Assembly: GCA_002083555.1 (NCBI GenBank)
Contig: MSXN01000026.1
Location: 62,001 to 126,000 of the forward strand
Direction: 5' to 3'
Source: Nitrospira sp. ST-bin5
GTDB taxonomy: Bacteria; Nitrospirota; Nitrospiria; Nitrospirales; Nitrospiraceae
Length of the DNA: 64,000 nt
In this document: in pieces, positions 1 through 8,392 of the stretch
Layout: every line of letters begins with the position of its first letter
How positions within the stretch are numbered: position 1 is the stretch's first letter
The notes under the pieces: generated by a model
Databases searched by the model: none
The model's input: the letters and a program-made list of their open reading frames with translations, nothing else
Told to the model about the DNA's origin: nothing
Program-made: the position numbers and the translations under genes

Positions 1-1153
1 GCCCGCGCAAAGTCCCCAGCTGAACCGGCTCGCGCGACAAATACGCGCTCGCGGCATACAGCTCCTCCCCGATCAGCGTGTAGTCGCAGGTGGTTACGAA
101 GAAGGGCAACTGATGGTCCGAATCCGTTCCTGCAATCTGAATGGCCCCGGTACTGGCGCCGGTCTCCGTGAGCAACAGGGCCTCGGCAAAATAGGATCCC
201 ATGAAGAAATTCGCCGCCGGTTTTTTGCGCAACATAATGCCGTCGACCGCAGCCGTGTAGCTGAACTGATCACTCGTAATGAAAAAATTCGAATCCTCTT
301 TGAACAGATCGGGCTTCCCCGCTTCCAGGTAGGCTTGTTTGGTGATCTCCTGACAGACGGCCATCGTGATGGGGTCCCGATGCGGCACGAGCAACTCCGT
401 CTCGTAAGCCGCCGTCCGCTTCGCCACCCGTCCAAGAATCACGGCCGCTGCAATCGTCGAGGGATCGTGCATATCGTGGGCGCCGGTCAGATAGAGAATC
501 GGCTTTCCCAACTCGGTCGCCCGGCCGATCGCCTCATCCACCGCATCGAGACCGGGAATCCGCCGCAAAAAGATCTCGCGGCGCTTCGCCTGCGCAATGG
601 AGTAAAACACCACACTGCCGAAGAGCAGCGTCAACATGAGATTGTTCACGGAATTCCAGTTGAACCAGTTGGGAGCCGGCGTCGCCCGCAACATCGGCCC
701 AACCACTCGCTCCTCTCCCTTGAGCATCGCCACGGTCACTGTATAGGCAGTCCCGTCCTTCAGTTCAACACCCTTCCCGTTCCGGATCACGAACTGATGC
801 CAGGTGCGTTCTGCTGTTCTTGTCCACCAGGGCCCCTTGAGGTCTTTCACCAGGCGAGTCTGAGCCGGAAACTCGGCGATGACTTTCAATGAAGCCGCAT
901 CCGTGGCACCGGCATCCCCGAGCAACACCTGATAGCGGGCATCTGGGTTGTCCAGAGGACTCGGCGCCCAATTCACCGTGAGGCTTTCACCACCGTCATT
1001 CGGCGTATCAAAGGCTTGGACGTTCGTTGGCGCCAGCAACATTCCTTCAGCCCATCCCAGAGACGGAACAAGTCCGGCAAGACACACGCAGATAACGATA
1101 GACAGACGGAACAATCCCCATCTTCGTCCTCTGTTACTGATCGTTGACCCCAT
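1..1153 (-). CDS. Fn3-domain membrane protein, DUF6754-like (partial, 3' end outside window)
   Basis: An open frame reads from about 1153 to the window edge on the minus strand without a stop, so the C-terminus is missing. The N-terminus has a signal peptide (hydrophobic stretch ending near SLGWAEG). It is followed by a fibronectin-type-III-like domain (about residues 45-145) and one transmembrane helix (NNLMLTLLFGSVVFYSI). A cytoplasmic part with RRIPGLDAVDEAIGRATELG and a GAHDMHDPSTIAAA stretch comes next, resembling DUF6754 proteins. Start choice: GGAG lies 12 bases before the ATG at 1153; the ATG at 1165 directly abuts it and is less likely. It is the last visible gene of the cluster with the GlmL-like ATPase; a structured repeat separates it from the gene upstream. 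Function unknown; the DUF6754 assignment is from memory. Confidence 0.8.
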   Translation of the reverse strand, partial: MGSTISNRGRRWGLFRLSIVICVCLAGLVPSLGWAEGMLLAPTNVQAFDTPNDGGESLTVNWAPSPLDNPDARYQVLLGDAGATDAASLKVIAEFPAQTRLVKDLKGPWWTRTAERTWHQFVIRNGKGVELKDGTAYTVTVAMLKGEERVVGPMLRATPAPNWFNWNSVNNLMLTLLFGSVVFYSIAQAKRREIFLRRIPGLDAVDEAIGRATELGKPILYLTGAHDMHDPSTIAAAVILGRVAKRTAAYETELLVPHRDPITMAVCQEITKQAYLEAGKPDLFKEDSNFFITSDQFSYTAAVDGIMLRKKPAANFFMGSYFAEALLLTETGASTGAIQIAGTDSDHQLPFFVTTCDYTLIGEELYAASAYLSREPVQLGTLRG

Positions 1154-1170
1154 CACGACGTTCATCTCCA

Positions 1171-1296
1171 CAGGATGCTCAAAAAGTTCGTCCAGCAAGG
1201 CCGCAGCCGACGAAGGCACCGGAGGCGTACCCTCTGGGGTACGTTGAGGATGCCCTCAAGGCGAGAACGCAGTTGGCGGACTTTTTCAGCATCCTG
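1171..1296 (-). repeat. Structured intergenic repeat, copy R1
   Basis: About 126 bp bounded by inverted repeats CAGGATGCTCAAAAAG and CTTTTTCAGCATCCTG, with one conserved C-C mismatch in the stem. It has an internal hairpin GTACCC-TCTG-GGGTAC. It begins at the first base after the stop codon of the minus-strand gene at 1297. Copies R2 to R4 have the same length, the same core CAAGGCCGCAG and the same position behind a stop codon. It could be a 3'-UTR terminator/processing element or a MITE-like mobile repeat. Confidence 0.9.
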
Positions 1297-2427
1297 CTAT
1301 GCCCCTTCGATCACTTCGATATTGGTTCTGGGAATCACAGCAACCTGCCCGTCCGAGAATCGCACTTCCAGCACACGCGCGTCGCTTTCTGTAGGGATCT
1401 TCTGAAGGTCGGCGGGCAAGGCCGAGACCTCCCCGATCTTGCCGAACAGCGGATCGCGAATAATGCGGACCGGATCGCCGATCCGGATGCCTTCGCGTTG
1501 CGGTGCGGCGGCCACACCTGTCCGTGCTGATCCGGCAGGCTTCGCGATGATGATCTCGGGCCGGATGACTCCGGCGCGAATCTGCGTGGCCCCGGAAATC
1601 GCCGCCTTCTCCCCGGCATGGCCAGAGAGCAGCGTAAAGGTTTTCTGGGCCATGGGGATCGTCCCGAACCCCTCGGTCAGAATCAGCGTGAATCCCACCT
1701 GCTCCGTGCCGGTGATGGCCACACCCAGGTCGTATCCCAGCAGAGCCCGGAGATCCTTATCATGAATCCCGCCGACCACGAGGCCTGCGACACCGACCTC
1801 TTTCGCCTTGGCCATCGTCTCTGCAGACAGAAACGACCCGCCAACGACAATCTTCCCCTTCATATCGGCTGTGATATGAGCTGGTGTCAGAGCTTCATCC
1901 GGCTTCGCGACGGCCATCGCCAAGAGACCGGATGTCTCGCCGCCGATACCGAAGATCCCCTGGACCAGACTGCACCGTGCCTCGACCGTCACACCCTGGC
2001 GCGGCTGCACCTCCACAACCGTCCCATCCACATAGGCCAACAATTCAAGCGCGCGCGGCGGCTCACGCAGCAATACCTGCCCCGTGATCGTCGAGAGCGA
2101 TTCCACCGTGCCGGTGATCGGAGATTTGATCTCCGTTTTAAACCATTTGATCAGCGGCTTGTTCTCGGCCAGAACTTCATCCTTCCGGACCAACTCGCCC
2201 TCTTTCTTGATCAGATAGTCTTTGATCTCATCCGGCGCGACACCCAGCTGATTCGCCAGATTCAACGGGTAGACCTTGCCACGCAACTCGGCCCTAGCCA
2301 CCGGCTGATTCGACTGCACCGTATCGCCGACCACGACCAACACCGTACCGGGCAACGGCAATTGCCGCCGCCGCCTGATGACGGTCTGCTCGGTCACGGT
2401 GAGTCCTGGTGTATATGAATGCGCCAT
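1297..2427 (-). CDS. Conserved protein with tandem lipoyl-like (barrel-sandwich) domains and C-terminal KOW-like segment
   Basis: A 376-residue soluble protein. Two glycine/proline-punctuated beta-rich repeats look like barrel-sandwich hybrid folds: LPGTVLVVVGDTVQSNQPVA near residue 25, and IKSPITGTVESLSTITGQVL near 105. No lipoyl- or biotin-accepting Lys motif is apparent. The middle contains a glycine-rich GLVVGGIHDKDLRALLGYDL region. The C-terminus (IRIGDPVRIIRDPLFGKIGEV) resembles a KOW/SH3-like strand pair. The gene lies between the GlmL-like ATPase (109 bp upstream) and the Fn3 membrane protein, all co-oriented. Start chosen at MAHSYTPG because the in-frame extension upstream is low-complexity repeat. 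Function unknown; the domain calls are visual impressions. Confidence 0.8.
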   Translation of the reverse strand: MAHSYTPGLTVTEQTVIRRRRQLPLPGTVLVVVGDTVQSNQPVARAELRGKVYPLNLANQLGVAPDEIKDYLIKKEGELVRKDEVLAENKPLIKWFKTEIKSPITGTVESLSTITGQVLLREPPRALELLAYVDGTVVEVQPRQGVTVEARCSLVQGIFGIGGETSGLLAMAVAKPDEALTPAHITADMKGKIVVGGSFLSAETMAKAKEVGVAGLVVGGIHDKDLRALLGYDLGVAITGTEQVGFTLILTEGFGTIPMAQKTFTLLSGHAGEKAAISGATQIRAGVIRPEIIIAKPAGSARTGVAAAPQREGIRIGDPVRIIRDPLFGKIGEVSALPADLQKIPTESDARVLEVRFSDGQVAVIPRTNIEVIEGA

Positions 2428-2535
2428 GATCTGATAGCTCTTAGCTGTCAGCCGACAGCTTTCAGCAAAAACCCTCCTGCCGCACGGTCCTTCTGCTCCC
2501 CCCACTGAGAGCTGATTGCTGACCGCTGATTGCTC
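2428..2535. repeat. AGCTGA-type simple intergenic repeat with inverted pair
   Basis: This gap holds an inverted pair AGCTGTC-AGCC-GACAGCT (around 2438-2456). It also holds near-direct repeats of GCTGATTGCT/GCTGACCGCTGATTGCT (around 2508-2534). It looks like a low-complexity intergenic repeat and not a coding or promoter element. Confidence 0.5.
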
Positions 2536-4356
2536 TCATCCTGGATACAGATCCACAGCCTTGAACCATTTCGTCAGCGCGGCGACTCGAGCTGGTTCAT
2601 CAGCTGGGAGCTTCAGCGGACGGCCACGGCCATCCAACAAGAGGCCGACGACCCCTCCCTGCACCTCGCGGCTGACCGGCACGCCTGCGCCCTGGCCAAG
2701 GTTCACGGTCTTCGCCGGGTGCATCGTCACCGCGGCCTTCTGATTCAATCCAAGCGGGAAGAGCCGCAACTCACCCATCTTCAGCTGATCCTTGACGACA
2801 CGCCCGTCCGGGAATGTGATGTCGTAGTCCACCAGCCGCTCGCCGTCTTTCAGCTGCCCGATCGGCGCCACACAGGTGCCGAGATAGACCATGCAATCCC
2901 GCACGAATACATCCGTCGCCGCTTGTTCATTGATCGTCGAGAGCACGCCCAGATGCGGCATCATGAAGATGCTGTCCACAGAGAGCCTCGTAAACCCGAG
3001 CGGCTCATAGGCATCCACCATCATCAGCATCGACTGGACGCGGCGCGGGGCATGCGACAGGATCCCGCCGCTTCCGACGATCAAGTCCAGCTTCAGCATG
3101 TCCACCAGACTCTTGCCGGAGGTCTGCTGCTCGAACACATCGGAGATCGTACGTTCCTGTTGAATGCCTTTGAGACCAGTCGCGAGCGACTTATGGTGGA
3201 TCAAAGCCAACCGCAGAGCTTCGCGGGCGATCGCCTGCTCGATCTGCAATTCGTCGAGGGTCTGAGGGATGGTCGTGGGCCTGACCATCTTGTTCTTGAT
3301 GCGATTGCGAAGCGTCTGTTCATCGATGTTGAACGGCACCCACCGCATGATGTTCGCCAGCCCCGCCTCCGCCAGCACATTGGAAATGCTGTAGGACATG
3401 CCAAGATTGGCGCTGACCGTTCGGTTGAACACGCCTTCAAAGACTGAGAACACATCGGTCGTCGCGCCGCCGATATCCACGCCGATTAGATTCAGATGCT
3501 CCCGCTTGGCGATGGCTTCCATGATGAGGCCCACCGCCGCCGGTGTCGGCATGATCGGCGCACCAGTCATTTCAATCAGCTTCTTGTATCCCGGCGCCTG
3601 CTGCATCACATGTTCAAGAAAAAGATCGTGAATCTTATTGCGAGCCGGGGCGAGATTTTCCTTTTCCAGCACCGGGCGGATATTCTCCGTCACTTCGAGC
3701 GCCGCCTTCTCACCTAAGATCTTCCGCACCTGAGGCTGCGCTTCTTTATTGCCGGCATAGATCAACGGCAGCTTGTATGTCGCGCCGAACCGCGGGCGCG
3801 GTTCCGCTGCCGCGATATATTCCGCCATTTCGACCACATGCGTCACCGCACCGCCGTCTGTTCCGCCGGACATCAGAATCATGTCGGGCCGCATCGTCCT
3901 GATCCGCTCGATCTTTTCGTGCGGCAGACGGCCGTCGTTCGAGGCCAACACATCGATCACGATGGCACCGGCGCCGAGTGCGGCCCGCTGGGCGCTCTCG
4001 CCCGTCATGTTCTGCACAACCCCCGTGACCATCATCTGCAATCCGCCGCCCGCGCTGCTGGTCGAGATGTAGATATCGACGCCGGTCTTGGCATCGCGGC
4101 ACGGGGTGATGATCTTCTCGCCGTCGAGAATCTTCCGGCCTGACAGCTCTTCGATTTCGGCAATCGCGTTCAGCACCCCGCGCGTCACGTCTTCGAACGG
4201 CGCTTCAACCGTTGTCGGCGCTTCGCCGCGAAACGTCTGGCGGTACTCGTCCCCGACTTTTTCGATAAGAATGGCTTTGGTCGTGGTGCTGCCGCAGTCC
4301 GTGGCGACGATGACATTCAGAGGATATGCGGTCTTTGCCAGTTCGTCTGATGCCAT
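2536..4356 (-). CDS. GlmL/MutL-family ASKHA ATPase (glutamate mutase L-like), orphan
   Basis: A 606-residue protein with an actin/Hsp70-type ATPase signature. The phosphate-1 loop ATDCGSTTTKA is at residues 18-28, and a second nucleotide loop VDIGGATTDVF lies near the middle. DMILMSGGTDGG and a late GSGGILSHAP complete the fold. The family (MutL/GlmL) is known as the chaperone-like partner of the B12-dependent glutamate mutase subunits GlmS/GlmE, but no mutase gene is visible here. Start at MASDEL is supported by GTGAGG six bases upstream. It is co-oriented with the 123-residue helical gene upstream and the barrel-sandwich gene downstream. This suggests a separate, undescribed role in this cluster. 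Confidence 0.9.
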   Translation of the reverse strand: MASDELAKTAYPLNVIVATDCGSTTTKAILIEKVGDEYRQTFRGEAPTTVEAPFEDVTRGVLNAIAEIEELSGRKILDGEKIITPCRDAKTGVDIYISTSSAGGGLQMMVTGVVQNMTGESAQRAALGAGAIVIDVLASNDGRLPHEKIERIRTMRPDMILMSGGTDGGAVTHVVEMAEYIAAAEPRPRFGATYKLPLIYAGNKEAQPQVRKILGEKAALEVTENIRPVLEKENLAPARNKIHDLFLEHVMQQAPGYKKLIEMTGAPIMPTPAAVGLIMEAIAKREHLNLIGVDIGGATTDVFSVFEGVFNRTVSANLGMSYSISNVLAEAGLANIMRWVPFNIDEQTLRNRIKNKMVRPTTIPQTLDELQIEQAIAREALRLALIHHKSLATGLKGIQQERTISDVFEQQTSGKSLVDMLKLDLIVGSGGILSHAPRRVQSMLMMVDAYEPLGFTRLSVDSIFMMPHLGVLSTINEQAATDVFVRDCMVYLGTCVAPIGQLKDGERLVDYDITFPDGRVVKDQLKMGELRLFPLGLNQKAAVTMHPAKTVNLGQGAGVPVSREVQGGVVGLLLDGRGRPLKLPADEPARVAALTKWFKAVDLYPG

Positions 4357-4393
4357 TAGCGCCTCACCGGGCCAAGATCGCGTCGTTCGTCGT

Positions 4394-4455
4394 TCCTGAA
4401 ACGTGAAGCGCATACATGTCGAAACGAGATACGCTTCACGAGGAACGCTTCACGG
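4394..4455. repeat. Inverted repeat GTTCCT/CGTGAAGCG ... CGCTTCACG/AGGAAC
   Basis: Left half GTTCCT-gaaa-CGTGAAGCG and right half CGCTTCACGAGGAAC form an interrupted palindrome. An extra CGCTTCACG follows. It sits between the 123-residue gene and the GlmL-like gene. It resembles simple intergenic repeats and not a classical terminator, since no T-run follows on the minus strand. Confidence 0.5.
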
Positions 4456-4462
4456 CAGTAAC

Positions 4463-4834
4463 TCATCGACTCGCCGCTCCCTGAGGAGCTGAAGCCGCCT
4501 CGATCAACGCAATGAGGCGAACGGTCGTATCCCGATGCTCAAGCAGCGCCGCGACTTGTGACACTTCATGGGCGCTGAATGCCAGTTCGATGATGGGTGC
4601 AAAGAAATGCAGCGCCTGGCTACCAAGGAAACTCATCGGTCCGAGCGATTCCAGAAATACGATAGCCGGCGCGGCCATCCGCCGCTGCACCACCGCATCC
4701 GCTATGCGTTGCAGCAGCGCCAGATCTTCAATGGTAAAAGTCTCGACTTCAGATCGAGTAGAAAACGCATGGGACAGTCCCGCACGGACCTGTTCCCATT
4801 TTTCCGTCAGCGAGGCCTTGGTGAAGGAAGCCAT
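4463..4834 (-). CDS. Small conserved helical protein linked to the GlmL-like cluster
   Basis: A 123-residue protein, apparently all alpha-helical, with no signal peptide. The central segment PAIVFLESLGPMSFLGSQAL and the following ALLEHRDTTVRLIALIE are the most conserved-looking parts. The gene precedes the GlmL-like ATPase with 106 bp between them. I do not recognise a named family. The context suggests a partner of the ATPase or of its membrane neighbour. The N-terminus MASFTKASLTEKWEQ is clean, so the start is probably right. Confidence 0.7.
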   Translation of the reverse strand: MASFTKASLTEKWEQVRAGLSHAFSTRSEVETFTIEDLALLQRIADAVVQRRMAAPAIVFLESLGPMSFLGSQALHFFAPIIELAFSAHEVSQVAALLEHRDTTVRLIALIEAASAPQGAASR

Positions 4835-4918
4835 AAGTATGTGGAAAGGCAGTCAAAACAGTTATGGAACGGCATTATAGGAAGGGGGTCGAAGAGAGTC
4901 AATTTGAGCTTTATTGGG

Positions 4919-5524
4919 TCAGGATTTCTTCTGCCCGATCTTGCTCTCCGTCCCGTTCCAAATGCGCTCAATGTTCCCCTTGTGCTTCAGCACGATGAGG
5001 CCGCTGACGATGACGGAGAAGAGCACGAACTCCACGGTCGGACGGGCCAATGAGGCGATCAACGGGAAGAGCCCGAATGCAGTCAGTGCGCCGCCTGACG
5101 AATACCGCCACATGCCGACGGCGCCGAGCCAGGCCAATAGTAAGAACAACCCGACGGCAGGTTCCACACCCACAACAGAGCCGAGCGCAGTGGCCACGCC
5201 CTTGCCCCCTTTGAATCCGAGAAACGGCGAGAAGAGGTGACCGAGAAACGGAGCCAGCGCGACCGCTAGAATCATCCACTCCTGCTGAAGCATCTGCGTT
5301 GCCGCAAATCCCATGACCCAGCCTTTGCCCATGTCGCCGATCAACGTCAGGATGCCGGCCTTCTTGCCGGACACCCTCAGCACGTTGGTGAAACCGACGT
5401 TCTTGCTGCCGACCGTTCTCGGGTCGGGCAACCCCATCGCTTTGGACACGACGATGCCGAATGGAATAGCCCCCAGCAGATAGCCGGCCATTGCCATGAA
5501 AACCCAGAGAATTTCTTGATTCAT
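4919..5524 (-). CDS. plsY: Glycerol-3-phosphate acyltransferase PlsY
   Basis: A 201-residue integral membrane enzyme that moves an acyl group from acyl-phosphate to glycerol-3-phosphate, the first step of phospholipid synthesis. Typical family motifs are visible: GAIPFG near residue 18, SKNVGFTN near 40, and the glycine-rich FKGGKGVATALG near 103. There are about five hydrophobic helices, and the length is normal for PlsY. It lies upstream of the small helical gene (84 bp gap) and downstream of pgsA, another phospholipid gene, with repeat R2 between them. Confidence 0.95.
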   Translation of the reverse strand: MNQEILWVFMAMAGYLLGAIPFGIVVSKAMGLPDPRTVGSKNVGFTNVLRVSGKKAGILTLIGDMGKGWVMGFAATQMLQQEWMILAVALAPFLGHLFSPFLGFKGGKGVATALGSVVGVEPAVGLFLLLAWLGAVGMWRYSSGGALTAFGLFPLIASLARPTVEFVLFSVIVSGLIVLKHKGNIERIWNGTESKIGQKKS

Positions 5525-5582
5525 AGTTCAGAAAGAGAAACAAGGAGAATGGGGCGTAACGAGTGGCTGCCTTCGAATTCAG

Positions 5583-5707
5583 CAGGATGCTCAAAAAGCT
5601 CGTCCAGCAAGGCCGCAGCCGAGAAGGCACCGGAGGCGTAGCCTCTGGGCTACGTTGAGGACGCGTTCGAGGCGAGAGCGCCGCTGGAGGACTTTTTCAG
5701 CATCCTG
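5583..5707 (-). repeat. Structured intergenic repeat, copy R2
   Basis: 125 bp. The arms are CAGGATGCTCAAAAAG and CTTTTTCAGCATCCTG. The internal hairpin is GTAGCC-TCTG-GGCTAC, where R1 and R4 have GTACCC/GGGTAC; this is a compensated base-pair change. It starts 8 bases after the pgsA stop codon. Confidence 0.9.
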
Positions 5708-5715
5708 CCATGGGC

Positions 5716-6312
5716 CTACAGGCCTTTTTCCACGACCTGCTTCCAAAAACTCCACACATACTGCCCGCCTGATATATAGCCCAACACCAGCGACAGATAG
5801 AGCGTCACGATGCCGGCCAGATGCAGGTTCCCCAACGCGGCCAGGCTGGTTCCTTCAAGAATGAGCATGACGATGGCCACAACCTGCAAGGCCATCTTGT
5901 ACTTCCCCGTCGTCTCCGCGGCGATGATGAACCCTTCACTGGCGGCAATCGCACGAATACCCGTCACGCCCAATTCCCGAGCAATGATCAAAATGGCCAC
6001 CAGAGCACTGACCCGGTCCACGTTCACGAGCAGAATCAGCGCCGACAACACCAGCAACTTGTCGGCAATGGGATCGAGCAACTTTCCGAGCTTGGTGACC
6101 TGACCCGACCGTCTCGCGAGATAGCCATCAAGCATATCCGTCACGGCAGCTACGACAAACACGATGGCGGCCAAGAGCGAACGATCCGGATCCGGCGTGA
6201 CAAACAGCACGACGAACACCGGAATCAAGAGAATGCGGGTAAGCGTAAGCAGGTTAGGCAGATTCAACGAATCCTGCCCGATTTCCCGCCATGCTGCTAA
6301 GACGCGATTCAT
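5716..6312 (-). CDS. pgsA: CDP-diacylglycerol-glycerol-3-phosphate 3-phosphatidyltransferase
   Basis: A 198-residue membrane enzyme making phosphatidylglycerophosphate. The CDP-alcohol phosphatidyltransferase signature is complete: DMLDGYLARR followed by GKLLDPIADK, carrying the metal-binding aspartates. There are several hydrophobic helices after an N-terminal NLPNLLTLTRIL segment typical of PgsA. Start placed at MNRVLAAW; the longer upstream frame has no family similarity. It is followed by repeat R2, then plsY. Confidence 0.95.
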   Translation of the reverse strand: MNRVLAAWREIGQDSLNLPNLLTLTRILLIPVFVVLFVTPDPDRSLLAAIVFVVAAVTDMLDGYLARRSGQVTKLGKLLDPIADKLLVLSALILLVNVDRVSALVAILIIARELGVTGIRAIAASEGFIIAAETTGKYKMALQVVAIVMLILEGTSLAALGNLHLAGIVTLYLSLVLGYISGGQYVWSFWKQVVEKGL

Positions 6313-6407
6313 AGCTGATTGAGATCCTCTTGCAGACCACTGAAAACCAATGAGAGCCACCTGAACTTGATAGCACTACTCGCTTGGAACAACAAGATAT
6401 TACCCTG

Positions 6408-6532
6408 CAGAATGCTCAAAAAGCTCGCCCGGCAAGGCCGCAGCCGAGAAGGCACCGGAGGCGTAGCCTCTCGGCTACGTTGAGGATGCGTTCGAGGGGA
6501 GAACGCCGCTGGGCGACTTTTTCAGCATTCTG
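6408..6532 (-). repeat. Structured intergenic repeat, copy R3
   Basis: 125 bp. The arms read CAGAATGCTCAAAAAG and CTTTTTCAGCATTCTG. Relative to R1 and R2 the G/C pair has become A/T on both sides, a compensatory double change. The internal hairpin is GTAGCC-TCTC-GGCTAC. It begins at the base directly after the kdsD stop codon. Confidence 0.9.
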
Positions 6533-7567
6533 CTAGACAATGCCGCTCTTCAACAAATCATGCAAATGAATGACACCGCGGATGTTCCGATCGCCTTCGA
6601 TCACCACGAGTGTCGTAATGGAAAACCGCTCCATCATTTCGACCGCTTTGGCGGCCAGATCGTCGGGTCCGATAGTCCGAGGCTGTCTCGACGCGAGCGC
6701 GCTCGATGTCGCCTTCGTAAAGTCTCCGCCGCCCTGAATGAACCGCCGCAAGTCTCCGTCAGTGATGATCCCGGCCAGTTTTCCCGCTTGATCAACGACC
6801 GTCGTCATCCCGAGCTTCTTCGCGGTCATTTCCAACATCGCCGTCGTGCCAGGGACCGACTCTTCGACCTTGGGCAAATCGGCCCCCGCATGCATGAGAT
6901 CCTTCACCCGCACCAGCAATCGCCGCCCGAGCGTGCCGCCCGGATGAAATTGCGCAAAGTCTTCTTCTTTGAATCCGCGCTTCTGCAACAGTGCCACGGC
7001 CAGCGCATCGCCCAGTGCCAAGGTCGCCGTCGTGCTGGCCGTCGGCGCGAGCCCCATGGGACAGGCTTCCTCCGACACCGAGACATCCAGCGCCACATCA
7101 CTCTGTTTGGCCAGAGTTGAACTCATGCGGCCCGTGAGACCAATGACCGGAATCCCCATGCGTTCGACATAGGGCAGAATCTGCAACAGCTCAGCCGTCT
7201 CGCCGCTATTGGAAATGGCAATCAACGCGTCGCGGCGGGCCAGCATGCCAAGATCGCCGTGCACGCCTTCGGCGGGATGGAGAAAAAACGAGGAGGTGCC
7301 GGTGCTGGCCAGCGTCGCGGCGATTTTCTGACCGATCAACCCGGACTTGCCCATCCCGGAGACCACAACTTTGCCCTTACATTGAGCCAGCAAGTCCACA
7401 GCCTTTTCGAACTTGCTGTCCATCCGATCGACAAGCGCCTGCACCGCTCGCGCTTCGATTTCGAGCACACGTTTCCCGTCACCCAGACTCCCCAGGCTCC
7501 TCACACCTTTGGGCGCGGGGGAACGCTTCGGCTTCGGCTTTAGCTTCGTGGTTTTGCTGCGTCGCAT
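6533..7567 (-). CDS. kdsD: Arabinose-5-phosphate isomerase (KpsF/KdsD)
   Basis: A 344-residue enzyme converting ribulose-5-phosphate to arabinose-5-phosphate, the precursor of KDO. A SIS domain occupies about residues 45-180 (GKVVVSGMGKSGLIGQKIAA; SNSGETAELLQILP). Two CBS repeats follow (about 210-340). A lysine/proline-rich N-terminal tail of about 25 residues is unusual. The start overlaps the 3' end of kdsA by 28 bp, so the two are translationally linked. It is the last gene of the lepA-to-kdsD run and is followed immediately by repeat R3. Confidence 0.95.
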   Translation of the reverse strand: MRRSKTTKLKPKPKRSPAPKGVRSLGSLGDGKRVLEIEARAVQALVDRMDSKFEKAVDLLAQCKGKVVVSGMGKSGLIGQKIAATLASTGTSSFFLHPAEGVHGDLGMLARRDALIAISNSGETAELLQILPYVERMGIPVIGLTGRMSSTLAKQSDVALDVSVSEEACPMGLAPTASTTATLALGDALAVALLQKRGFKEEDFAQFHPGGTLGRRLLVRVKDLMHAGADLPKVEESVPGTTAMLEMTAKKLGMTTVVDQAGKLAGIITDGDLRRFIQGGGDFTKATSSALASRQPRTIGPDDLAAKAVEMMERFSITTLVVIEGDRNIRGVIHLHDLLKSGIV

Positions 7568-8367
7568 ATCCGCATCACCCGTTCGAGCAAAGATTTCAGT
7601 TGGTGCAGCGGAACCATATTGGGACCATCGGAAAGAGCCTCGTCCGGGTTGGGATGCACTTCCATAAAAAATCCATCCACACCGGCGCCGGCTGCCGCGC
7701 AGGCTAAGGGCTCGACGAACTCACGCTGGCCACTGGACTTGGTGCCCCCGCCGCCGGGCAGCTGCACACTATGCGTGGCGTCGAACACAACGGGATAGCC
7801 GAAGCTCCGCATAATGGGGAAAGAGCGCATATCGACGACGAGGTTGTTATAGCCGAAGGACGACCCGCGTTCCGTGAGCACAATCCGCTGACTCCCACAC
7901 TCTTCCACCTTCTTCACCGCGTTGGCCATTTCAGGCGGCGACAGGAATTGCCCCTTCTTGACGTTCACCACCTTACCGGTCTTGGCCGCTGCGATAAGCA
8001 GATCGGTCTGCCGACAGAGGAACGCGGGAATCTGCAAGACATCAACCACTTTCCCAGCTTCCGTCGCCTGCTCGTCCGTATGAACATCGGTGAGCACGGG
8101 AAGGCCCAATTGGTCTTTGACCTTCTTCAAGACCGCAAGACCCTGCTCGATGCCGGGGCCCCGGTATGACTTGATGGAAGTCCGGTTCGCCTTGTCGAAC
8201 GAAGCCTTGAAAACATACGGGATACCGAGCGACTTGGTGATCTCTGCAATTTTCCCGGCCGTATCCAGCACCAGCTGCTCGCTCTCGATGACACAGGGAC
8301 CGGCAATGAGGAAGGGCCGATTCCCTGCTCCGACTTTGAACGAACCGATTTGGACTTCGTGCGCCAT
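7540..8367 (-). CDS. kdsA: 3-deoxy-8-phosphooctulonate synthase (KDO-8-P synthase)
   Basis: A 275-residue enzyme condensing phosphoenolpyruvate with arabinose-5-phosphate. Family motifs visible: FLIAGPCVIESEQL near residue 20, FKASFDKANRTS near 55, VLTDVHT near 90, and FDATHSVQLPGG near 200. Start at ATG 8367 (MAHEVQIG) is preceded by GGAAGAAAG; a TTG six codons further out is the alternative. It is separated from pyrG upstream by repeat R4 (gap of about 150 bp) and overlaps kdsD downstream. Confidence 0.95.
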   Translation of the reverse strand: MAHEVQIGSFKVGAGNRPFLIAGPCVIESEQLVLDTAGKIAEITKSLGIPYVFKASFDKANRTSIKSYRGPGIEQGLAVLKKVKDQLGLPVLTDVHTDEQATEAGKVVDVLQIPAFLCRQTDLLIAAAKTGKVVNVKKGQFLSPPEMANAVKKVEECGSQRIVLTERGSSFGYNNLVVDMRSFPIMRSFGYPVVFDATHSVQLPGGGGTKSSGQREFVEPLACAAAGAGVDGFFMEVHPNPDEALSDGPNMVPLHQLKSLLERVMRICDAAKPRS

Positions 8368-8392
8368 AGTTTTACTTTCTTCCAATTTCCCT

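Noticed and set aside
113..892. 259-codon plus-strand frame at the window start
   Set aside because: It lies opposite a continuous minus-strand frame with signal peptide, Fn3 domain and membrane helix, which is the credible gene.
1171..1296. Reading R1 as part of a coding gene (a frame MLKKFVQQG... starts in it)
   Set aside because: The frame is produced by the repeat arm itself and does not extend into a protein-like sequence.
2530..3447. 305-codon plus-strand frame opposite the GlmL-like gene
   Set aside because: Antisense to a motif-complete ATPase; composition is that of a shadow frame.
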